Counted from the stretch's first letter, positions 1-5,050 are shown. The stretch: 5,084 bases of DNA from Nitrospinae bacterium RIFCSPLOWO2_12_39_16 (GCA_001805005.1 MHDO01000140.1:1-5084), one strand, 5' to 3'. Numbers and translations are program-made. Notes: generated by a model not told the origin, from the sequence alone.

Positions 1-1901
1 CACTTGGCGGACTTGCCATATCCCTCGGTATGGTTGCGGATGCAGCAATCATTCAGGTGGAGAATGTCCAGAGGCACCTATCTGAAAAAGGCACAGAAAA
101 ACATACTGTTCTAACGGTTCTGGAATCTATCCTTGAAGTAAGGAAGCCGTCACTCTTCGGAGAATTGATAATAGCCATTACCTTTATCCCCCTTATGACA
201 CTTGAGGGGATGGAGGGGAAGATGTTCAGCCCCCTCGCATTTACAGTAGTTATTGCCCTCCTCTCTTCTCTCATGCTTTCCATCTTTGTCGTCCCTGTCC
301 TCTGCCTCATCTTTCTAAAGCCCACTGAAGAGAGAGAGAGTTTTATTGTAAGGGGGGCAATCTATATCTACAGACCGATCTTATCCTTTGCAATGAAGCA
401 GAGATGGGTAGTCCTCACCATTGCAATATCCCTGTTTATAGGGAGCCTTCTCCTCGTTCCTTTTATAGGAATGGAGTTTGTCCCTCAAATAGATGAAGGC
501 TCTATTGTCATCAATATTATGAGGCTTCCCAGCATAGCCCTTGAGGACTCACTCAATATCTCAACCATTGTAGAGAGGGAATTGATGAAGTTCCCTGAGG
601 TAAAGACCATTGTAAACAGGACAGGGACAGATGAGATAGGGACAGACCCGATGGGACCTGAGTTGTCGGATGTTTTTATTGCCCTTCAGCCCCATGAAAA
701 ATGGCGGTTTAAAACAAAAGCAGAGCTTCAGGATAAGATGCGGGAGACTATAGAGAAGATACCAGGTATTGCCTTTGTCTTCTCCCAGCCTATCCAGATG
801 AGGGTGGATGAGCTTGTCTCAGGCGTGAGGGCACAGATTGCCGTCAAGCTCTTTGGAGAGGATATGAAGATTCTTCAGGAGAAGGCATCTCATATTGCAT
901 CTGTCTTAAAAGGTGTAAGAGGAATTGCTGATTTACGGGTTCAGCAGATTGCAGGGCAGTTTTACATGGAGATTAAGGCAGACCGAAGGGCTATGGCTCG
1001 CTACGGTATAAATATAGCCGATATGAATGAGGTTGTTGAGACAATTAGGATAGGAAAGATAGTCTCGGAGTTCATTGAAGGACAGAAACGATTCGGCATA
1101 ATAGTAAGACTCCCGGATGAGTGGAGCGGGAATGTAGAGGCAATCGGCAATCTCTTCGTGAGCGCCCCCAATGGGGCACGGATTCCCATGAAGGAGATTG
1201 CAGATATCAGAATAGTGGAGGGTCCATCCAGTATAAACAGAGAGGAGGGTCAGAGGAGGATTGTTATAGAGGCGAATGTAGAGGGAAGGGATATTGGAAG
1301 TTTTGTAGCAGAGGGGCAGAGGCTGCTCTCTCAGAAGGTTAAACTCCCGGTCGGCTATTATGTCTCATGGGGCGGACAGTTTGAGAATCAGCAGAGGGCT
1401 ATGAAAAGGCTATCCATCGTTGTTCCACTCTCCATTGCCCTGATATTTTTCCTTCTATTCTCAACTTTTAATTCGGTAAGATATGCCACACTCATACTCC
1501 TGAATCTCCCTATGGCACTGATAGGCGGGATTGCAGGGCTATGGATTTCAGGGCAATACCTAAGTGTTCCTGCCTCTGTCGGTTTCATCGCACTCTTCGG
1601 AGTGGCAGTCTTAAACGGCATAGTCCTTGTCTCATACATTAATAAGCTTCGTGAGGAAGGCATGGATGCAGAGGAGGCGGTTATTACAGGCTGTGAAAAG
1701 AGATTGAGACCCGTCCTCATGACAGCAATGGTTGCTATACTCGGTCTCGTCCCGCTACTCTTTGCCACAGGTCCAGGTTCTGAGATTCAAAAGCCTCTGG
1801 CAACTGTAGTCATAGGTGGTCTAACAACATCAACACTTTTAACACTCATTGTATTGCCAACCCTCTACAGATGGTTTGCAGAGAAGAGGGTGGAGGTTTA
1901 A
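1..1901 (+). CDS. czcA: Heavy-metal efflux RND transporter permease, CzcA/CusA family (5' truncated by window edge)
   Basis: This is the inner-membrane pump of a tripartite, proton-driven RND system that moves metal cations out of the cell. The open frame runs from base 3 without a start, giving 632 residues against about 1030-1050 for the family, so roughly 390-400 N-terminal residues lie to the left. Fragment residues 2-21 match TM4, with the proton-relay Asp at 13 (family GM-VDAA; here GMVADAA) and the VEN motif after it. The periplasmic pore domain follows, then a final membrane block from about residue 470 to the end. Aligned from memory with E. coli CusA, the three copper-binding Met positions (573, 623, 672) are Asn171, Leu221 and Glu270. 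This argues for a divalent-cation CzcA-like pump rather than Cu/Ag, but the substrate is inferred. No membrane-fusion or outer-membrane partner follows it; they may lie upstream. The frame is intact and ends in TAA. Confidence 0.95.
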   Translation, partial: LGGLAISLGMVADAAIIQVENVQRHLSEKGTEKHTVLTVLESILEVRKPSLFGELIIAITFIPLMTLEGMEGKMFSPLAFTVVIALLSSLMLSIFVVPVLCLIFLKPTEERESFIVRGAIYIYRPILSFAMKQRWVVLTIAISLFIGSLLLVPFIGMEFVPQIDEGSIVINIMRLPSIALEDSLNISTIVERELMKFPEVKTIVNRTGTDEIGTDPMGPELSDVFIALQPHEKWRFKTKAELQDKMRETIEKIPGIAFVFSQPIQMRVDELVSGVRAQIAVKLFGEDMKILQEKASHIASVLKGVRGIADLRVQQIAGQFYMEIKADRRAMARYGINIADMNEVVETIRIGKIVSEFIEGQKRFGIIVRLPDEWSGNVEAIGNLFVSAPNGARIPMKEIADIRIVEGPSSINREEGQRRIVIEANVEGRDIGSFVAEGQRLLSQKVKLPVGYYVSWGGQFENQQRAMKRLSIVVPLSIALIFFLLFSTFNSVRYATLILLNLPMALIGGIAGLWISGQYLSVPASVGFIALFGVAVLNGIVLVSYINKLREEGMDAEEAVITGCEKRLRPVLMTAMVAILGLVPLLFATGPGSEIQKPLATVVIGGLTTSTLLTLIVLPTLYRWFAEKRVEV

Positions 1902-1934
1902 ATGAAGGACAATGAAGACTTAATTGGACGCAGA

Positions 1935-2005
1935 TTAACCCCGTTAGATATTTGCTTATATTAAGAAGATATTTCTGTTCACATGCCATTATCTAACGGG
2001 GTTAA
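1935..2005. repeat. Perfect 16-bp inverted repeat with 39-nt centre; possible 63-bp MITE in a TTAA site
   Basis: The arm TTAACCCCGTTAGATA (1935-1950) is the exact reverse complement of 1990-2005. The outer four bases of each arm are TTAA, itself a palindrome. The structure can therefore be read as a 63-bp element (1939-2001) with 12-bp terminal inverted repeats (CCCCGTTAGATA) flanked by a TTAA target duplication. Closing the gap leaves cagaTTAAcaggattaag, a plausible uninterrupted sequence. There is no room for a transposase, so it would be non-autonomous. The centre holds two copies of AGATATTT (1946-1953 and 1968-1975 region). As RNA it would form a strong hairpin, but no T-tract follows the right arm, so it is not a standard terminator. 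The arms are seen directly; the mobile reading is inference. Confidence 0.75.
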
Positions 2006-2013
2006 CAGGATTA

Positions 2014-2034
2014 AGAGGTTAAGGTTTAGCCTCT
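2014..2034 (+). other. Short hairpin downstream of the inverted repeat
   Basis: AGAGGTT (2014-2020) pairs with AGCCTCT (2028-2034) as seven pairs including one G-U, around a 7-nt loop. No run of T follows directly, so it is at best a weak or Rho-assisted end for the efflux transcript. It may also occur by chance. Confidence 0.25.
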
Positions 2035-2096
2035 GATAGAATCATTCAGGGGCTTGTTTTTAAATCTGTGGCTAAAATTAAATGTCCCTTTAGTTG

Positions 2097-2125
2097 TTGA
2101 AGTAAGAAGCGACATAGATTAAAAT
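2097..2125 (+). promoter_or_regulatory. Sigma70-type promoter for the 2163-3879 operon
   Basis: TTGAAG (2097-2102) and TAAAAT (2120-2125) are separated by 17 nt, and each matches the consensus at four or more of six positions. Transcription would begin near 2132, giving a leader of about 30 nt with the Shine-Dalgarno site at 2147-2154. The -10 box overlaps the upstream in-frame ATG at 2124, which argues against that codon as the start of the following gene. Confidence 0.5.
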
Positions 2126-2146
2126 GTTTCAATCAAAAACTCATTT

Positions 2147-2154
2147 AAAGGAGG
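2147..2154 (+). promoter_or_regulatory. Strong Shine-Dalgarno site that sets the start at 2163
   Basis: AAAGGAGG lies 8 nt before the ATG at 2163. The alternative in-frame ATG at 2124 has no such site and would put 13 residues (MFQSKTHLKEAAS) ahead of an otherwise typical signal peptide. Confidence 0.85.
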
Positions 2155-2162
2155 CCGCTTCT

Positions 2163-2957
2163 ATGGGTAAAAGATTAATCCTATTCAATGTATCTGTTGT
2201 AATATTTGCCACTTTGTTTTTCGGGTTCTTCCAAAATGCTGAAGCGCGGCATTTAAAACTCTATGGTCCACAAAGGCCTGAGAAAGGTGTTACATGGATG
2301 ACATATGTAAATGACTATATCCCTTCATCTTCCATTCCAACGGCGACAGGTGATGTGGGAAATGTAATGTATCATGAGATTGAAATAGAGACAGGTATTA
2401 CCGAGCGATGGTCTCAATCCATCTATTTTGATGGCGATAGTCAATCTGAGAGTCCTAACGCCGATGATAATAACTTCAGGATTAATCTGATAAAGACTGA
2501 ATTCAATATTGCTGTATTTGAAAGTCCATGGTTTGATTTTCGTCTGAACAATGAATGGGCATTTAAGTCAGGAAATTATACAGAACCTCTTTCACAGGAG
2601 AAATATTCGGATAGTACTGAGCTGAGGACAATATTTTCAAAGTCTATAGACTCATTTGCTATTATTATCAGCCCGGGATTTTTCTACAGATATACAGATG
2701 ACCCCTTGGGACTAACCTATTTCTATGCAAATGCAATTCAGTATGGACTTTCAGATAAGGTTACACTTGGATTGGAGTTTCACGGAGATTTAGGGGAAAT
2801 GAAGACGGCTTCTGAACAGTCCCATTATATCGTCCCCAATATTGATATCCAGTTACATGAAAAAGCACTTCTGAGTATAGGTGTTGGGGTCGGGTTAAAT
2901 GAGCAGGCAGAAAAATACACTTTCAGAAATTCCTTACAGCTTAGTTATCAATGGTAA
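2163..2957 (+). CDS. Secreted protein, probable outer-membrane beta-barrel of unknown function
   Basis: The protein has 264 residues. Its N-terminus is a classic signal peptide: MGKR, a hydrophobic stretch at about 5-23, then a cleavage site after A26-E27-A28. The mature part is rich in alternating hydrophobic/polar segments with aromatic girdles, such as the pieces around HEIEIETGITERWSQSIYF, FRINLIKTEFNIAVF and YTFRNSLQLSYQW. It ends in Trp, consistent with the aromatic C-terminal residue of a BAM-inserted barrel strand. I see no catalytic motif or metal-binding cluster, and no cysteine after the signal peptide that would make a lipoprotein. The overall plan resembles uncharacterised Gram-negative barrel proteins with a 'GITxRW' strand, but I cannot name a family with certainty. 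It is the first gene of a tight run: the methyltransferase starts 12 nt after its stop. Its cargo or role is unknown. Confidence 0.85.
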   Translation: MGKRLILFNVSVVIFATLFFGFFQNAEARHLKLYGPQRPEKGVTWMTYVNDYIPSSSIPTATGDVGNVMYHEIEIETGITERWSQSIYFDGDSQSESPNADDNNFRINLIKTEFNIAVFESPWFDFRLNNEWAFKSGNYTEPLSQEKYSDSTELRTIFSKSIDSFAIIISPGFFYRYTDDPLGLTYFYANAIQYGLSDKVTLGLEFHGDLGEMKTASEQSHYIVPNIDIQLHEKALLSIGVGVGLNEQAEKYTFRNSLQLSYQW

Positions 2958-2969
2958 TATTAGTAAAGT

Positions 2970-3623
2970 ATGACACAGAATAAAACCTCTGGTTATTACA
3001 GGAATGAATTTAATAAGATAGCATGGCTATATGACCCCTTAATCCGTGCACTTGGATATTTTGTTGGAGGAGAGAGAAAAATAAGAAAGAGGGTTCTTAA
3101 CTTATTAAGTATTAAGTCGGGTGATAAGGTTCTTGATGCTGCCTGCGGCACAGGGACATCTTTAATAATGATAGGAGAGATGGTGGGTGCAAATAGTGAA
3201 GTGGTGGGGATAGACCTTTCACCTAACATGATAAAGATTGCAAAAAGCAAGGTCAAATCTGCAAATATCTCCTTTCTCAATACAAATTCAGAGGATATCC
3301 CGTATCCTGATAACTATTTTGATAAAGCCCATATTTCTCTGGCACTACATGAGATGATACATGAGGGGAGGGTTAATACCTTGAGGGAAATACACAGGGT
3401 GCTTAAACCCTCTGGAATTTTTGTAGTAGCAGATTTTGGTAATCCCGGAGGACTATTTGCAAGATTCTTATTCAAAATCCTTATGCTTGTAGAGACCGAT
3501 ACAGCAAGGGATATGATGAAGAGGGGTTTGTTGAACGAGATAAAGGATGCTGGATTTATTGTGGAAGAGGTTATAATATTATTCAGAGGTATTGCCCAGA
3601 TTATTGTGGCTACTAAATCATAA
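2970..3623 (+). CDS. Class I SAM-dependent methyltransferase, UbiE/Methyltransf_11-like
   Basis: This is a 217-residue cytoplasmic enzyme that transfers a methyl group from S-adenosylmethionine. The Rossmann fold is clear: motif I VLDAACGTGT at 54-63 binds SAM, the acidic residue ending strand 2 is D82 in VVGIDLSPNM, motif II lies around SEDIPYPDNYFD (107-118), and motif III is VLKPSGIFVVADF. The N-terminal segment with F14 and Y21-D22-P23 (YDPLIR) resembles UbiE/COQ5-like and related small-molecule methyltransferases. The substrate cannot be read from the sequence. It lacks the cysteine set of arsenite methyltransferase ArsM, so a role in arsenic is not supported. The start at 2970 has only a weak ribosome site but sits 12 nt after the upstream stop, which suggests translational coupling. 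The SHOCT gene follows 16 nt after its TAA stop. Confidence 0.92.
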   Translation: MTQNKTSGYYRNEFNKIAWLYDPLIRALGYFVGGERKIRKRVLNLLSIKSGDKVLDAACGTGTSLIMIGEMVGANSEVVGIDLSPNMIKIAKSKVKSANISFLNTNSEDIPYPDNYFDKAHISLALHEMIHEGRVNTLREIHRVLKPSGIFVVADFGNPGGLFARFLFKILMLVETDTARDMMKRGLLNEIKDAGFIVEEVIILFRGIAQIIVATKS

Positions 3624-3624
3624 T

Positions 3625-3633
3625 AGGGAGGTG
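3625..3633 (+). promoter_or_regulatory. Near-perfect Shine-Dalgarno site for the SHOCT gene
   Basis: AGGGAGGTG ends 6 nt before the ATG at 3640 and differs from the ideal AGGAGGTG by one base. It shows that 3640 was the intended start of the gene that is then stopped by TAG at 3682. Confidence 0.8.
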
Positions 3634-3639
3634 ATTTTT

Positions 3640-3879
3640 ATGACACCTGAGACAATGCACCAGTATTGGTGGGGTTTTTGGTAGTTTGGACCGATATTCA
3701 TGCTCATCTTCTGGGTTCTTGTAATTGTTGGAATAGTTGTACTGATTAAATGGATAGGTAGCCAGAGTAGGATAGAGGGCAGAACAGAAGAATCAGCCCT
3801 TGATATTTTAAAAAAGAGGTATGCAAAAGGGGAGATAAGTAAAGAGGAATTTGAGGAGAAGAAAAGGGATATTATGTAA
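3640..3879 (+). pseudogene. SHOCT-domain one-TM membrane protein gene interrupted by an in-frame TAG
   Basis: From the well-placed ATG at 3640 the frame reads a Trp-rich N-terminus (MTPETMHQYWWGFW), hits TAG at 3682-3684, then continues in the same frame for 64 codons to TAA at 3877-3879. The distal part holds a membrane helix (about FMLIFWVLVIVGIVVLIKWI) and a C-terminal SHOCT motif (ALDILKKRYAKGEISKEEFEEKK), together the standard 70-80-residue layout of this family. SHOCT is a short C-terminal oligomerisation-type motif; the function of these proteins is unknown. The TAG sits in a Trp-rich stretch and is one base from TGG, so a W-to-stop change is the simplest explanation. It could also be an assembly error, amber readthrough, or a gene now expressed from the ATG at 3700. 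It is the third gene of the run that starts at 2163. Confidence 0.8.
3700..3879 (+). CDS. Possible shortened SHOCT-domain membrane protein started after the TAG
   Basis: An ATG at 3700, 15 nt beyond the TAG, would give a 59-residue protein that keeps the whole membrane helix and the whole C-terminal SHOCT motif, losing only the Trp-rich N-terminus. Ribosome reinitiation after the 14-codon upstream frame could supply it, since only a weak GGA at 3688-3690 precedes it. This is an alternative view of the interrupted gene at 3640-3879, not an additional gene. Confidence 0.4.
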   Translation: MLIFWVLVIVGIVVLIKWIGSQSRIEGRTEESALDILKKRYAKGEISKEEFEEKKRDIM

Positions 3880-3886
3880 GTAAGTA

Positions 3887-3914
3887 TTGATTTATGCATA
3901 GAAAATTATAAAAT
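3887..3914 (+). promoter_or_regulatory. Possible promoter upstream of the HMA gene
   Basis: TTGATT (3887-3892) and TAAAAT (3909-3914) are spaced by 16 nt. The region is AT-rich, so chance matches are likely. If real, the transcript would carry a leader of about 75 nt containing the inverted repeat at 3923-3969. Confidence 0.25.
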
Positions 3915-3922
3915 CTTTTGCC

Positions 3923-3969
3923 ACGGACTTTCACTGACTAAAATCTATTTTTCTTATCTTAAAGTCTGT
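3923..3969. repeat. Imperfect inverted repeat before the HMA gene
   Basis: ACGGACTTT (3923-3931) pairs with AAAGTCTGT (3961-3969) as nine pairs, one of them G-U, around a 29-nt centre. The right arm runs into aaatctgtg, also present at 2062-2070. It looks like decayed dispersed-repeat DNA rather than a terminator, because no T-run follows. Confidence 0.4.
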
Positions 3970-3997
3970 AAATCTGTGCCTAATTAAGTCTTTATTC

Positions 3998-4177
3998 ATG
4001 AAAACAATAGAGCTTAAAGTAGATGGACTTTGCTGTAGCGATTGTGCAATAAAGGTAGAGAATGTTTTAAAGGCTACCAGAGGAGTTACTGATATAAAAA
4101 CCCTCATTACTACAGGAGTTGCAATTCTAATGGGCGAAGCAGTGCCACCAGAATTTGAAAACAATAATAAATCATAA
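3998..4177 (+). CDS. Heavy-metal-associated (HMA) domain protein, short at the C-terminus
   Basis: This is a 59-residue cytoplasmic protein of the CopZ/MerP-like HMA fold, which carries soft metal ions on a C-x-x-C loop. Strand 1 is TIELKVDGL. The metal loop is C13-S-D-C16, with an extra Cys at 12, in the place of the family's GMxCxxC. Helix 1 is AIKVENVLKA, and strands 2 and 3 are VTDIKTLITTG and VAILMGEAV. The second helix and fourth strand (about 10-15 residues) are missing: the chain ends PPEFENNNKS. The family is normally 65-72 residues. The copy may therefore be decayed at its 3' end or be a minimal variant. No clear ribosome site precedes the ATG. It lies about 2.1 kb beyond the metal pump, which fits a metal-handling role, but the ion is unknown. 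Confidence 0.8.
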   Translation: MKTIELKVDGLCCSDCAIKVENVLKATRGVTDIKTLITTGVAILMGEAVPPEFENNNKS

Positions 4178-4226
4178 TTTACCTCCTTTTGTATAAGTTA
4201 TTTCCCCTTTTATTTTTGACCATAGG

Positions 4227-4285
4227 AAATCTTTTGTTTTGAACTTTATTCTTATCCACCACTTGTCAAAGTAAAAGATTTTGAT
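4227..4285. repeat. 59-bp direct repeat, left copy flanking the toxin-antitoxin unit
   Basis: This stretch matches 4992-5050 at 55 of 59 positions (differences at 4233, 4236, 4260 and 4283), exactly 765 bp apart. It ends 64 nt before the toxin ATG. It can fold: AAATCTTTT (4227-4235) pairs with AAAAGATTT (4273-4281), and ACTTT (4243-4247) pairs with AAAGT (4268-4272), leaving a 7-nt bulge on one side and a 20-nt loop. Confidence 0.93.
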
Positions 4286-4305
4286 TCATTGATGGTGTTT
4301 AGATG

Positions 4306-4334
4306 TTGACAGGTTTTTATTATTTGCATATATT
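4306..4334 (+). promoter_or_regulatory. Strong sigma70-type promoter of the toxin-antitoxin operon
   Basis: A perfect TTGACA (4306-4311) is followed after 17 nt by TATATT (4329-4334), five of six consensus bases. Transcription would start near 4341, leaving a leader of only about 9 nt before the toxin ATG at 4350. Confidence 0.75.
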
Positions 4335-4352
4335 TAACATATACATTATATG
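4327..4352 (+). promoter_or_regulatory. Candidate operator for the ribbon-helix-helix antitoxin
   Basis: CATATA occurs at 4327-4332 and again at 4338-4343, 11 bp (one helical turn) apart, and inverted as TATATG at 4347-4352. The repeats overlap the -10 box and the toxin start codon. Ribbon-helix-helix antitoxins usually bind such repeated half-sites to repress their own promoter. The region is AT-rich, so the match could be chance. Confidence 0.35.
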
Positions 4353-4664
4353 AAACAGCAAGAAATACAAAACCTGCTAACCAACATTGAGGGGTTTGAT
4401 TGGGATAGAGGCAATGTTATAAAGAATTATGAGAAGCATGAAGTCCATTATCTTGAATGCGAGGAGATATTCTTTAATGAGCCATTATATATAACACCTG
4501 ATGAGAAGCACAGCCATAAGGAAAAACGCTTTAGGGCATTAGGGCAGACAAAGGCTGGCAGGCTTTTAACTGTAATCTTTACTTTGAGGAAAAATCTGAT
4601 AAGGGTTGTTTCTGCAAGAAATATGAGTTTTAAAGAGAGGAGGCTATACAATGAGCAAAAATAA
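4350..4664 (+). CDS. brnT: BrnT family type II toxin (ribonuclease-fold)
   Basis: This 104-residue protein matches the BrnT family (PF04365), ribonuclease-like toxins that arrest growth when free and are neutralised by BrnA-type antitoxins. The family pattern is visible in order: FDWDRGNVIKNYEKHEV at 16-32 (usual F-W-D---K---N--KHGV; the Gly after His30 is Glu here), F41-F42 (from EEIF), R60-F61-R62-A63-L64-G65, the strand LLTVIFTLR (72-80) and IRVVSARNMSFKERRLY (84-100). The N-terminal extension before F16 is about 13 residues longer than in the shortest members but is common among relatives. The start at 4350 has no Shine-Dalgarno site and a leader of about 9 nt, so translation is probably weak or near-leaderless. 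The toxin comes first and overlaps the antitoxin by 14 nt, the usual BrnT-BrnA order. Confidence 0.92.
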   Translation: MKQQEIQNLLTNIEGFDWDRGNVIKNYEKHEVHYLECEEIFFNEPLYITPDEKHSHKEKRFRALGQTKAGRLLTVIFTLRKNLIRVVSARNMSFKERRLYNEQK

Positions 4665-4935
4665 ACTTAAATCAATGCCAAAATTTAAATCAGAAGACGA
4701 GGAAAGAGAATTCTGGGCGACTCATGACTCTACTGATTACTTTGATAAATCAAAGATGTTTAAAGCCCGTTTTCCTAATCTGAAACCTTCTACAAAAACA
4801 ATCTCTATAAGGCTGCCCGAATATCTGATTGAGAAACTCAAGATACTTGCCAATAAAAGAGATGTCCCTTATCAGTCCTTATTAAAGATGTTTCTGGCAG
4901 AAAAGGTTGAAGATGAATTGCACACTGCAAAATAA
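4651..4935 (+). CDS. CopG/BrnA-type ribbon-helix-helix antitoxin
   Basis: This 94-residue protein is the partner of the toxin just before it. Residues 10-32 (PKFKSEDEEREFWATHDSTDYFD) carry the signature of the CopG_antitoxin family (PF12441), the part expected to contact the toxin. Residues 48-83 form a ribbon-helix-helix DNA-binding domain: strand TKTISIRLP (48-56), helix YLIEKLKILANKRD, turn VPYQ, helix SLLKMFLAEKV. It should bind DNA as a dimer and repress the promoter at 4306-4334. The ATG lies inside the toxin's last codons (14-nt overlap) and has a good GGAGG at 4639-4643, 7 nt upstream, in contrast with the toxin. This fits antitoxin excess. It ends in TAA with no clear terminator after it. 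Confidence 0.93.
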   Translation: MSKNKLKSMPKFKSEDEEREFWATHDSTDYFDKSKMFKARFPNLKPSTKTISIRLPEYLIEKLKILANKRDVPYQSLLKMFLAEKVEDELHTAK

Positions 4936-4950
4936 ATCTATGGGGTTTCC

Positions 4951-4978
4951 CGGTATTTTATATTTGCTAAAAATACTG
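4951..4978 (+). other. AT-rich hairpin after the antitoxin
   Basis: CGGTATTTT (4951-4959) pairs with AAAATACTG (4970-4978) as nine pairs including one G-U, around a 10-nt loop. It lies 15 nt after the antitoxin stop. There is no T-run after it and it is poor in GC, so it is a weak candidate for a transcript end or 3' stabiliser. Confidence 0.35.
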
Positions 4979-4991
4979 AGCATTGAGGGTC

Positions 4992-5050
4992 AAATCTCTT
5001 ATTTTGAACTTTATTCTTATCCACTACTTGTCAAAGTAAAAGATTTTTAT
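4992..5050. repeat. 59-bp direct repeat, right copy flanking the toxin-antitoxin unit
   Basis: This is the second copy of the repeat at 4227-4285, in the same orientation, beginning 56 nt after the antitoxin stop. The longest identical blocks are 5002-5024 and 5026-5047. The fold seen in the left copy is kept except for one C-A mismatch at 4998. Sequence outside the repeats on either side is unrelated. Confidence 0.93.

Noticed and set aside
1388..1768. 126-codon minus-strand frame inside the pump gene
   Set aside because: It lies fully within the conserved C-terminal membrane domain of the efflux pump and has no family features.
1990..2034. Rho-independent terminator for the pump gene
   Set aside because: Neither the large inverted repeat nor the small hairpin at 2014-2034 is followed by a T-run.
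2124..2162. Upstream ATG at 2124 as the start of the barrel protein
   Set aside because: It overlaps the predicted -10 box, lacks a ribosome site, and adds 13 polar residues before a clean signal peptide. The ATG at 2163 has AAAGGAGG at 8 nt.
3640..3684. Trp-rich 14-codon frame (three Trp codons, then TAG) that looks like a trp-type attenuator leader peptide
   Set aside because: The same frame continues past the TAG into a recognisable SHOCT membrane protein, and Trp/Gly-rich N-termini are normal for that family. No competing terminator hairpin or tryptophan gene follows.
3931..4164. 77-codon minus-strand frame
   Set aside because: It is the antisense shadow of the HMA gene, whose C-x-x-C motif and strand pattern make the + strand the coding one.
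4110..4193. Minus-strand small frame behind a strong AAAGGAGGT (ATG at 4176, 21 codons)
   Set aside because: It is very short, lies antisense to the HMA gene and has no recognisable features. The ribosome-like match is probably chance in AT-rich DNA.
4227..5050. Integron cassette with attC sites formed by the two 59-bp repeats
   Set aside because: The length and bulged fold are suggestive, but the GTTRRRY and RYYYAAC core boxes are absent, and no integrase is seen.
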